Assembly (NCBI GenBank): GCA_030592145.1
Contig: JAUVKJ010000027.1
Span: forward strand, 1 to 10,997
DNA: 10,997 bases
Reading direction: 5' to 3'
DNA from: Bacteroides sp.
GTDB taxonomy: Bacteria; Bacteroidota; Bacteroidia; Bacteroidales; SM23-62
The position numbers were made by a program, and so were the translations under genes. This document shows, piece after piece, positions 1 through 5,997 of this stretch. Within the stretch, counting starts at the first letter, position 1; every line of letters starts with the position of its first letter. Under the pieces are notes generated by a model. That model worked only from the letters and a program-made list of their open reading frames with translations, was not told the DNA's origin and searched no databases.

Positions 1-231
1 GGTACTGCCGAGCGAGTTCAGTAATGCATCCAGGGCTACTGTAGCAACATTTTTATCCGGGTCAAGGGGGATACCAACTTCTGTTTCGTTACGGATGATG
101 TGCCGGTCAGCCTCTGTTATTTCAAGCCGGATCTCATCTCCAGGGGCATCCAGGGCGAAGCCAAGTATATCGAACCCGGGACCAACATTGGCAACCGTGG
201 CCGGACAAAATATTTCCACACTTTGTTTCAT
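1..231 (-). CDS. thrB: Homoserine kinase, N-terminal part (runs off left edge)
   Basis: ThrB phosphorylates L-homoserine with ATP to O-phosphohomoserine, the step before threonine synthase. Only the first 77 residues are in the window. They begin MKQSVEIFCPATVANVGPGF and continue DILGFALDAPGD. The ATVANVGPGFDILGFAL stretch (about residues 11-27) is the signature of homoserine kinases in the GHMP kinase superfamily, covering the first strand and substrate-proximal loop. The ATP-binding glycine/serine loop lies beyond the edge. The ATG at 231 is chosen because the next upstream in-frame region is closed and the family normally starts a few residues before this motif. It lies 47 bases after the thrA stop on the same strand, so the two are almost certainly cotranscribed. 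No strong Shine-Dalgarno sequence precedes it, as is usual in Bacteroidota. Confidence 0.93.
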   Translation of the reverse strand, partial: MKQSVEIFCPATVANVGPGFDILGFALDAPGDEIRLEITEADRHIIRNETEVGIPLDPDKNVATVALDALLNSLGST

Positions 232-278
232 CCGTTTATAAAAAGTTTTGCACGTCTGCAACTGCTCGTTTCATTCGA

Positions 279-2705
279 CTAAATGTTCGCGATCCGGATA
301 ACGTCGGCAAAAATGCCGGCAGCTGTTACTTCGGCTCCTGCCCCGTACCCCTTGATGATCATGGGGTGTTCCCTGTACCTTTCGGTGGTGATCATGATGA
401 TGTTATTGCTTCCTTCAAGAGGGTAGAGGGGATGGTCCATACCCACTTCAGACAGCTTTACGGAGGCTTTGCCGTTTTCCAGGCGGGCCACAAAACGCCA
501 TTTCTTGTTCTTTTTTTCAAGTTTCTGGCGCTGCTGCTCAAATTCTTCATCGTAGCCGCGGACTTTTTTCCAGAAGTCATCCAGGCTTCCTTTAAAACAA
601 TCTTCAGGAAGGATAGGAGATATTTTAACGTCTTTTTCCTCAATCCTGTATCCGGACTCCCTTGAGAGGATGATCAGTTTCCGGATCACATCTATGCCGC
701 TAAGGTCGATCCGCGGGTCAGGTTCGGAATAACCCAGTTCTTTGGCCTTTAGGATGACATCGCTGAGCCTGTTCTCAGCATCCAGGGTATTGAAGATGTA
801 GTTCAGGGTACCCGAAACCACGGCTTCCAGTTCCAGTATCTTGTCCCCGCTGTTGATCAAGTCCTTGATGGTATTGATGATGGGAAGTCCGGCTCCAACA
901 TTGGTCTCATAAATGAACTTCACCCCCCTGGCCTGCGCCGTATTTTTCAGTCCCCGGTAAATATCGTAGCCCGAAGAACATGCTATCTTATTGGCGGTAA
1001 CGACCGAAACATAATTATTGAATAGCTGTTTGTAGGTTTCCGATACTTCCTGGGAAGCGGTACAGTCAATAAAAACGCTGTTCCTGAGGTTCAGCTCTGC
1101 AATTTGTCTTGACAAACCCGCCAGGTCCGCCGGAAGTCCCTCACTCATCAGCTCCTTGTAATGGTCGATATCGATTCCTTCGGGATCGATGATCATTTTT
1201 CCTGAGTTTGACAAACCGATAAGATTGACCTTGAGCCGGTGATTGATCATAAGTTTTTCCTGCTGGTTCCTGATCTGCTCCAGTAAACTGGACCCAACGG
1301 TTCCCATGCCGACAAGAAAGAGGTGCAGTTCCTTGTAATGCGACAGGAAAAAGCCTTCATGGATCACGTTCAGGGCTTTTCGGAGCGAATGATTGCTGAT
1401 TATCACCGAAATGTTCAGTTCGGAGGAACCCTGAGCAATCCCGATCACGTTGATCCCGTTGCGTCCGAGAGACTGGAACAGTTTAGCAGAAATGCCCGGT
1501 GTGTGCCTCATTCTTTCCCCGACAATAGCAATGACAGAGAGATCCTTTTCAACCAGGACCCTGATGGAATGCAGGGTCTCTATTTCATGCAAAAATTCTT
1601 CACGGATGCCCTGTTCTGCCTCCCGGGTCCCGTCCGGGTGGATCGCGAAACTAATGGAATACTCCGAAGAGGCCTGGGTGATAAGGATGATGTTGATATT
1701 TCTCTTTGCCAGGGCCGTGAACAGACGCATGGATGTCCCCGTTACTCCCACCATACCTGATCCCTGCAGGGTGATAAGGTCGACCTGGTCAATGGAAGAG
1801 ATCCCCTTGATAGGAGACTGGTTTTGTACGATTTCCTGTGTACCGATAAGGGTGCCCTTTTTTTCAGGCGCAAAGGTATTTTTGATATGGATACGGATCC
1901 TCTTTTTAAGAACCGGTTGTATGGTCGGAGTATACAATACCCTAGCCCCGAAATGAGACAGTTCCATTGCTTCTGCATAACTCAGGTATTCAATGGCATA
2001 GGCTTTCTTAACCTTTCGTGGATCAGTAGTCATAAAACCATCCACATCGGTCCATATTTCCAGTACGCTTGCATCCACTGCCGCGGCAAGGATGGCGGCT
2101 GTATAATCGGACCCTCCACGCCCAAGGGTAGTTGTTTCCCCCTTCTCGTTGCTTGCAATAAAGCCCGGTACGATCGCATATTTTTTAAGGGATTTGAAGT
2201 GTTCTTCAATCAGGTGATTGCTCTGGCTGAAGAGCACCCGGGCCTTTCCGAAATTACTGTCTGTTTTGATAAGGTCACGAACCTCTACCAGGTAGGCATT
2301 ATTTATCTTCAGGGAGATAATGAACGCGGAGAGCCTTTCGCCGAAACCTGATATGGTATCCTGGGTTTTTTGTGTCAGGTCCTGAAGTAGATATACCCCG
2401 TGCAGGGTTTCATCCAGTTCGTTGATCAATACCTTGATACCGGCAAGAATAGTGCTTTGCTGGTTTACCTGGAATAATTCCCTGACAGCATTATAATGCC
2501 TCTGTTCAATTTCATTCAGCAGGGTCTTATACCCTTCGTCCCGTTCACAGGCCATTTGGCTTACACTAACCAGCTGGTCGGTTACGCCCTGAAATGCTGA
2601 AACGACCACGATACTGGCCTCAGATTGCCCCTCCACAATGTTTTTTACTTTCAGGATGCATTCCGGGGTGCCAACTGATGATCCACCAAATTTTAATACC
2701 TTCAT
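279..2705 (-). CDS. thrA: Bifunctional aspartokinase / homoserine dehydrogenase
   Basis: This 808-residue cytoplasmic fusion catalyses two steps of the aspartate family pathway: aspartate to aspartyl phosphate, and aspartate semialdehyde to homoserine. The length fits E. coli ThrA (about 820). The kinase domain starts with KFGGSSVGTPE (residues 5-15), has TTLGRGGSDYTA (191-203) for ATP and aspartate binding, and WTDVDGFMTTDPR (218-230). Tandem ACT-type regulatory modules follow at about 310-455 (LQGSGMVGVTGTS, then VIAIVGERM and later GINVIGIAQGSSE), which in the family bind threonine for feedback inhibition. The dehydrogenase domain opens with the nucleotide-binding LFLVGMGTVGSSLLEQI (462-478). 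It also has DCTAS (547-551), VTANKIA (569-575), ETNVGAGLPII (600-610), SGTLNYIFNTL (631-641) and the homoserine dehydrogenase signature AKELGYSEPDPRIDLSGIDVIRK (654-676). Nothing is truncated and no key residue looks missing. thrB follows 47 bases downstream; a candidate promoter lies upstream. Confidence 0.97.
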   Translation of the reverse strand: MKVLKFGGSSVGTPECILKVKNIVEGQSEASIVVVSAFQGVTDQLVSVSQMACERDEGYKTLLNEIEQRHYNAVRELFQVNQQSTILAGIKVLINELDETLHGVYLLQDLTQKTQDTISGFGERLSAFIISLKINNAYLVEVRDLIKTDSNFGKARVLFSQSNHLIEEHFKSLKKYAIVPGFIASNEKGETTTLGRGGSDYTAAILAAAVDASVLEIWTDVDGFMTTDPRKVKKAYAIEYLSYAEAMELSHFGARVLYTPTIQPVLKKRIRIHIKNTFAPEKKGTLIGTQEIVQNQSPIKGISSIDQVDLITLQGSGMVGVTGTSMRLFTALAKRNINIILITQASSEYSISFAIHPDGTREAEQGIREEFLHEIETLHSIRVLVEKDLSVIAIVGERMRHTPGISAKLFQSLGRNGINVIGIAQGSSELNISVIISNHSLRKALNVIHEGFFLSHYKELHLFLVGMGTVGSSLLEQIRNQQEKLMINHRLKVNLIGLSNSGKMIIDPEGIDIDHYKELMSEGLPADLAGLSRQIAELNLRNSVFIDCTASQEVSETYKQLFNNYVSVVTANKIACSSGYDIYRGLKNTAQARGVKFIYETNVGAGLPIINTIKDLINSGDKILELEAVVSGTLNYIFNTLDAENRLSDVILKAKELGYSEPDPRIDLSGIDVIRKLIILSRESGYRIEEKDVKISPILPEDCFKGSLDDFWKKVRGYDEEFEQQRQKLEKKNKKWRFVARLENGKASVKLSEVGMDHPLYPLEGSNNIIMITTERYREHPMIIKGYGAGAEVTAAGIFADVIRIANI

Positions 2706-2759
2706 ACGAACAATTTTGAAGCGGGGGACTACCCAGGGTTATGATTTGTTACAAAAAAG

Positions 2760-2767
2760 CAAATTTA
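2760..2767 (-). promoter_or_regulatory. Candidate -7 promoter element for thrAB
   Basis: On the minus strand this reads TAAATTTG, an exact match to the Bacteroidota -7 consensus TAnnTTTG. It lies about 55 bases upstream of the thrA start, in the 148-base gap after fabD. No clear TTTG -33 element is found at the usual 17-23 base spacing, so support comes from the -7 match and the location. The gap shows no leader peptide rich in Thr or Ile codons and no obvious attenuator hairpin; the only short ATG frame found codes eight unrelated residues. Confidence 0.4.
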
Positions 2768-2853
2768 ACTAAAAAGGATGACACTCGCAGTTCAGGCTTG
2801 AAAACATTGCAGTTTCATGTAAGTAAGTTCAGTAGTGTAATCTGCGTTACCGA

Positions 2854-3726
2854 TCAGGCACTTTCTGTAGGCACTTCCCTGTCCACCTTCTTAATCAGTC
2901 CCTGAAGTACTTTCCCCGGACCCACTTCGGTAAAGGAAGAAGCACCATCCCGAAGCATGTTCTTAACCGTCTGCGTCCATCTTACAGGAGCGGTCAGCTG
3001 GGCAACCAGGTTCTGCCGGATGGTATCAGGATCAATGGTTGGTTCGGCAGTAACATTCTGGTAAACAGGGCATACCGTATCCCGAAAAGGAGTGGCCACA
3101 ATGGCTGCTTCGAGCTCCTGTCGTGCAGGTTCCATCAGGGGTGAATGAAAGGCCCCTCCAACGCTCAGTTTGATGGCCCTTTTGGCACCAAGTCCGGAGA
3201 GCTTTTCAACGGCTTTGTCGATGCCCCGTATGGATCCTGAAATAACGACCTGTCCCGGGCTGTTATAGTTGGCAGGCACAACAACCTCCTCAATGTTACG
3301 GCAGACTTTTTCCACCGCTTCATCTTCCATCCCAATGATTGCTGCCATGGTGGATGGCTCGGCTTCACAGGCCTTTTGCATGGCCGATGCACGCTGGGCA
3401 ACCAGGCGGAGACCATCAGAGAAGGAAAGGGCCCGGTTGGCCACCAGGGAGGAAAACTCACCGAGCGAATGCCCGGCTACCATTTCAGGTTTAAAATCCT
3501 CAATGGTGCTTGCGAGTATGACCGAATGAAGGAAGATGGCAGGCTGGGTTACCCTGGTCTGGCGGAGGTCCTCCTCCGTACCTTCGAACATCAGCCGTGT
3601 AATATTAAATCCGAGAATATCATTGGCTTCATCAAACAGAGCCCTGGCTCCTTCAAACTGTTCATAAAGGTCTTTTCCCATCCCGGGAAACTGAGCCCCC
3701 TGTCCGGGGAATACAAATGCTTTCAT
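2854..3726 (-). CDS. fabD: Malonyl-CoA:ACP transacylase
   Basis: FabD moves the malonyl group from CoA to acyl carrier protein, providing the extender unit for type II fatty acid synthesis in the cytoplasm. The 290 residues are near the usual length (about 290-310). The N-terminal FPGQGAQFPGMGKDLYE (residues 6-22) forms the oxyanion-hole region. GHSLGE (85-90) holds the nucleophile Ser87. Arg112 in QRASAMQKA matches the arginine that binds the malonyl carboxylate. GGAFHSPLM (190-198) holds the catalytic His194. ANYNSPGQVVISG (152-164) is the conserved ferredoxin-like subdomain stretch. The ATG is followed directly by the family's standard KAFVFPGQGAQ start. It lies 28 bases after folE on the same strand and 148 bases before thrA. 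Its other fatty acid partners (fabH, fabF, acpP) are not nearby, so it stands apart from a classical fab cluster. Confidence 0.96.
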   Translation of the reverse strand: MKAFVFPGQGAQFPGMGKDLYEQFEGARALFDEANDILGFNITRLMFEGTEEDLRQTRVTQPAIFLHSVILASTIEDFKPEMVAGHSLGEFSSLVANRALSFSDGLRLVAQRASAMQKACEAEPSTMAAIIGMEDEAVEKVCRNIEEVVVPANYNSPGQVVISGSIRGIDKAVEKLSGLGAKRAIKLSVGGAFHSPLMEPARQELEAAIVATPFRDTVCPVYQNVTAEPTIDPDTIRQNLVAQLTAPVRWTQTVKNMLRDGASSFTEVGPGKVLQGLIKKVDREVPTESA

Positions 3727-3754
3727 AATAAGCTGGTTTTGTGTGATATTGCCC

Positions 3755-4393
3755 CTATGCGAGATGTGTGCCGATAAGGTGTATGAATTCCTCCCTGGTA
3801 CTGGACTTATTCAGGAATTCACCAGTAAATGCAGAAGTGGTCGTTACCGAGTTTTGTTTCTGAATGCCCCTCATCACCATACACAGATGTTTTGCCTCGA
3901 TGACCACCGCGACACCGAGGGGATTGAGGGTGGATTGCAGGCAATCGCGAATCTGCATGGTAAGTCTTTCCTGCACCTGCAGCCTCCGGGCATAGGCTTC
4001 TACCACACGGGCGATCTTGCTCAGTCCGGTAATGTACCCGTCCGGGATATAAGCGACATGGGCTTTCCCCAGGAAGGGGATCAGGTGGTGCTCACATAGG
4101 GAGAACAGATCGATGTCCTTTACGATTACCATTTGCTGATAGTCTTCCCTGAACATCGCCGAGGTAATGATCTCCTCGGGCTGTACGCCGTAACCCTGGG
4201 TCAGGAATTGCATGGATTTTGCTACTCTTATGGGGGTATCTTTTAATCCTTCCCTCCTGGCATCCTCCCCGAGTACATTGAGTACCTCCCGGTAAATTCC
4301 GGTAAGCTTTACGGTTTTTTCATCGTCAAATATATCGACTCTGTTGTATCCTTTGTTATCGGTAGAGCCGAGCCCGTTATTTGTTATTTCCAT
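3755..4393 (-). CDS. folE: GTP cyclohydrolase I (type IA)
   Basis: FolE converts GTP to 7,8-dihydroneopterin triphosphate and formate, the entry to folate, tetrahydropterin and queuosine precursors. The 212 residues fit the zinc-dependent type IA family (about 190-225). [20 protein letters not shown] (residues 98-117) supplies the zinc ligand Cys100 and the active-site His102/His103 pair. [11 protein letters not shown] (167-177) supplies the second zinc cysteine, Cys171. [23 protein letters not shown] (123-145) and [15 protein letters not shown] (179-193) are further core family motifs. The N-terminal 25 residues are low in conservation, as usual. It sits 11 bases downstream of the pterin synthase gene and 28 bases upstream of fabD on the same strand. 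The neighbouring gene uses FolE's product as substrate, so the two are probably cotranscribed. Confidence 0.97.
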   Translation of the reverse strand: MEITNNGLGSTDNKGYNRVDIFDDEKTVKLTGIYREVLNVLGEDARREGLKDTPIRVAKSMQFLTQGYGVQPEEIITSAMFREDYQQMVIVKDIDLFSLCEHHLIPFLGKAHVAYIPDGYITGLSKIARVVEAYARRLQVQERLTMQIRDCLQSTLNPLGVAVVIEAKHLCMVMRGIQKQNSVTTTSAFTGEFLNKSSTREEFIHLIGTHLA

Positions 4394-4404
4394 GAATGAT
4401 ATGC

Positions 4405-4818
4405 TTAATTTCCAAAATATTCCACAAAGTTATTTTCGGTTTCTTCCAGCCGGATGCTGTGAAGTTCCACGTCAAGCATCCGGATCTGCGGTTCAAGTTC
4501 CTCCCATATGGCCATGACCATATTTTCTGTAGATGCGACTTTTCCTTTCATGAAATCTACCTCGAGGTTCAGGTTCTTGTGATCCACCCTGTCAATGATG
4601 GTATCCCGGATGACTTTGCTGAGGGTTTTAAGGTCAACCACGTATCCCAGTGCGGGCTTGATTTCCCCCTTCACCGTTACGAAAAGAATATAGTTATGCC
4701 CGTGCCAGTTCGGATTGGCACATTTTCCATAAACTTCGCTGTTTTTTTCATCCGTCCAATCCGGGCGGAACAACCTGTGGGCTGCATTAAATCTTTCTCT
4801 TCGTGTAAGGAAGATCAT
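4405..4818 (-). CDS. 6-pyruvoyl / 6-carboxy-tetrahydropterin synthase family enzyme (PTPS/QueD)
   Basis: Members convert dihydroneopterin triphosphate, the FolE product, either to 6-carboxy-tetrahydropterin (QueD, queuosine route) or to 6-pyruvoyl-tetrahydropterin (biopterin route). The ATG at 4818 gives 137 residues starting [16 protein letters not shown], which is where the family normally begins. An in-frame ATG at 4881 would add 21 residues with no family resemblance, so I prefer 4818. Residues counted from 4818: zinc ligands are His14 in FNAAHRL and His39/His41 in NWHGHNY. The catalytic cysteine is Cys33 in [13 protein letters not shown], with Asp79-His80 (VDHKNLN), Glu98 (TENM) and Glu126 (RLEET) for catalysis and pterin binding. 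The cysteine-to-HGH spacing is CxxxxxHGH, as in animal PTPS, not the CxxxHGH of E. coli QueD. folE lies 11 bases downstream. Family assignment is firm; the exact product is open. Confidence 0.93.
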   Translation of the reverse strand: MIFLTRRERFNAAHRLFRPDWTDEKNSEVYGKCANPNWHGHNYILFVTVKGEIKPALGYVVDLKTLSKVIRDTIIDRVDHKNLNLEVDFMKGKVASTENMVMAIWEELEPQIRMLDVELHSIRLEETENNFVEYFGN

Positions 4819-4926
4819 AAGCGGTGGTTTCAGATTGTAAATTGAGTCATTTTCATCCGTTTTTCCAAAGCGGTGCTTCATGATGAACTAAAAAAAACAT
4901 TCTTTGTATGAATTCAATACGGATTG

Positions 4927-5139
4927 TTATTCGCCGGTTAAAGAGTTTAAATCCCTGACAAAGCCTTCGATTTCCTCCCTCCCGAATCCCTTTTCGATGG
5001 CTGCCTCCTCGAGGGTTCCCCAGATTGGCTCCCCGCAGGCAATGCATTTGATCCCCTTACGGGAAAGATACGAGACCGATGCAGGGAGGAACTCAACCAG
5101 TTCTTCAATTAAGATATCTTCATTGATTATTTTTTCCAT
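4927..5139 (-). CDS. Small DUF1858 protein with a CxxC motif
   Basis: A 70-residue cytoplasmic protein resembling the DUF1858 / hybrid-cluster-protein-associated redox disulfide domain. Its pattern is a short helical N-terminus (EKIINEDILIEELVEFLPASVSYL), then KGIKCIACGEPIWGTLEEAA around residues 29-47, then a helical tail. Cys32 and Cys35 form the CxxC pair with a following Gly, the hallmark of the domain, which may act as a redox disulfide or metal-binding site. No membrane segment or signal peptide is visible. The biochemical role of stand-alone members is not established, so no function is assigned. It is the first gene of the minus-strand run, 108 bases before the preferred start of the pterin synthase (45 before its alternative start). 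It diverges from the HD-domain gene, with 48 bases between starts. No convincing promoter element was found in that gap. Confidence 0.85.
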   Translation of the reverse strand: MEKIINEDILIEELVEFLPASVSYLSRKGIKCIACGEPIWGTLEEAAIEKGFGREEIEGFVRDLNSLTGE

Positions 5140-5187
5140 GATCGTCAGAATATGTTTTCAAGGTATAAAAATTATCTTTACAACACC

Positions 5188-5742
5188 ATGACACGCGAAG
5201 AAGCCTGGAACCATCTGAAAAAATATGTAAAAAACGAGAAAATGCTCTACCATTCCCTGTCGTCCGAGGCGATTTTAAGGGCACTGGCCAGACGTCTGGG
5301 GAGGGATGAGGATCGCTGGGGACTCGCAGGCCTGCTGCATGATATCGATGTGGAAATCACCAGGGCCGATCCTTACGTTCATGCCCTGAAGGCGGAAGAG
5401 TTGCTGAAAGATTTCAACCTGGATGAAGAGATTCTGGATGCCATCCGCATGCACAATGAGATGGCCACCGGCCTGTCGCGCAGCACCGAATTTCAGCATG
5501 CCCTCGCGGCCGGGGAAACCATAACAGGGCTTATCTATGCGACTGCCCTGGTATACCCCGACAGGAAAATCGCCCCGGTTAAACCCAAATCCATAGTGAA
5601 ACGAATGAAGGAAAAGGCATTTGCTGCTTCCGTGAAAAGGGAGAACATCATGGAATGTGAGAAGATCGGCATTCCCCTGCAGGAATTTGTGGAGATCAGC
5701 CTTGATGCCATGAAGGAGATCGGCGAAGAGATCGGGCTCTGA
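5188..5742 (+). CDS. HD-domain (HDIG-type) predicted phosphohydrolase
   Basis: A 184-residue soluble protein of the HD superfamily of metal-dependent phosphohydrolases; its substrate is unknown. It begins MTREEAWNHLKKYVKNEKML, matching the usual start of this group, so the ATG at 5188 is preferred over one at 5152. Metal-site candidates are His22 (YHSL), the His51-Asp52 pair in GLLHDIDVEI, His65 (DPYVHALKAEELL) and His89 (IRMHNE). The last HD ligand, usually Asp, aligns with Glu110 in LAAGETITGLI. The C-terminal PVKPKSIVKRMKEKAFAASVKRENI (130-154) followed by LQEFVEISLDAMKEIGEEIGL is also typical of this small HD family. The gene stands alone on its strand, divergent from the DUF1858 gene and convergent with the plug gene. 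Its TGA stop overlaps the first base of the long inverted repeat. Confidence 0.9.
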   Translation: MTREEAWNHLKKYVKNEKMLYHSLSSEAILRALARRLGRDEDRWGLAGLLHDIDVEITRADPYVHALKAEELLKDFNLDEEILDAIRMHNEMATGLSRSTEFQHALAAGETITGLIYATALVYPDRKIAPVKPKSIVKRMKEKAFAASVKRENIMECEKIGIPLQEFVEISLDAMKEIGEEIGL

Positions 5743-5955
5743 TAACAGATTAATATTTGCTGCCAGACAATAGACATTGTTAAAAAAGTCACCTCTCAAA
5801 ATTTGCATGCTGATGGCATTGTTAGCAAAGGAACCTCTCTTTTGTGTTATTTGCACAAAAGGCAGAGACGTGCTAAGCAATGCCTTCAGATTTAATGCCA
5901 AATTTTGCAGCGACGTTTTAATAATGTCGGAAGTCTGCAAATATTAAGTTGTTAT
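5742..5955. repeat. Long imperfect inverted repeat (about 214 bases), fold-back or MITE-like
   Basis: Two arms, 5742-5846 and 5854-5955, are reverse complements of each other with small mismatches and bulges, around a loop TTATTTG (5847-5853). Matching blocks from outside in: ATAACA (5742-5747) with 5950-5955; TTAATATTTGC (5750-5760) with 5937-5947, exact over 11; GACATTGTTAAAA (5773-5785) with 5916-5928, one mismatch; CAAAATTTG (5797-5805) with 5899-5907, exact; GGCATTGTTAGCA (5815-5827) with 5871-5884, one bulge; TTTTGTG (5840-5846) with 5854-5860, exact. Either strand could fold into one long hairpin. No ORF of its own, no direct target-site duplication and no T-run at its end were found. 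It could be a decayed MITE or fold-back element, a structured RNA, or an unusually large bidirectional transcription barrier. Confidence 0.85.
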
Positions 5956-5962
5956 TAGTCCC

Positions 5963-5997
5963 GTATCTTACTCCGTCAGAGTGGATACAATTATTTT
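5963..5997 (+). terminator. Possible intrinsic terminator after the HD-domain gene
   Basis: The left arm GTATCTTACTC (5963-5973) pairs with GAGTGGATAC (5979-5988) across the loop CGTCA, with one bulged base and one G-U pair. The tail on the plus strand is AATTATTTT, so it would work for plus-strand transcripts. On the minus strand the hairpin is not followed by a T-run. It overlaps the stop codon of the convergent plug gene. The stem is short and the tail interrupted, so the call is tentative. Confidence 0.4.

Noticed and set aside
1824..2351. Plus-strand open frames opposite thrA, up to 175 codons
   Set aside because: These are antisense shadows; every part of the thrA frame has family motifs and there is no sign of a frameshift.
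2706..2853. Possible threonine attenuator upstream of thrA
   Set aside because: No leader peptide rich in Thr or Ile codons and no convincing alternative hairpins; only an eight-codon unrelated frame was found.
4819..4881. N-terminal extension of the pterin synthase from the ATG at 4881
   Set aside because: The extra 21 residues match nothing typical of the family, which begins at the MIFLTRRE start. It remains possible but is not preferred.
5140..5187. Promoter-like sequences in the divergent gap (TATCTTTA on plus, TAATTTTT on minus)
   Set aside because: Each misses the -7 consensus by one base, neither has a -33 partner at usable spacing, and the plus one would leave almost no leader. Too weak to list.
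5275..5940. A 221-codon minus-strand open frame opposite the HD-domain gene and the long inverted repeat
   Set aside because: Its translation has no recognisable family and is the antisense shadow of a well-supported gene. It also runs through the palindrome, which explains its extra length.
5742..5955. Reading the long inverted repeat as a CRISPR array or retron RNA
   Set aside because: There are no direct repeats with spacers, and no reverse transcriptase or cas gene in the window. The structure is a single fold-back.
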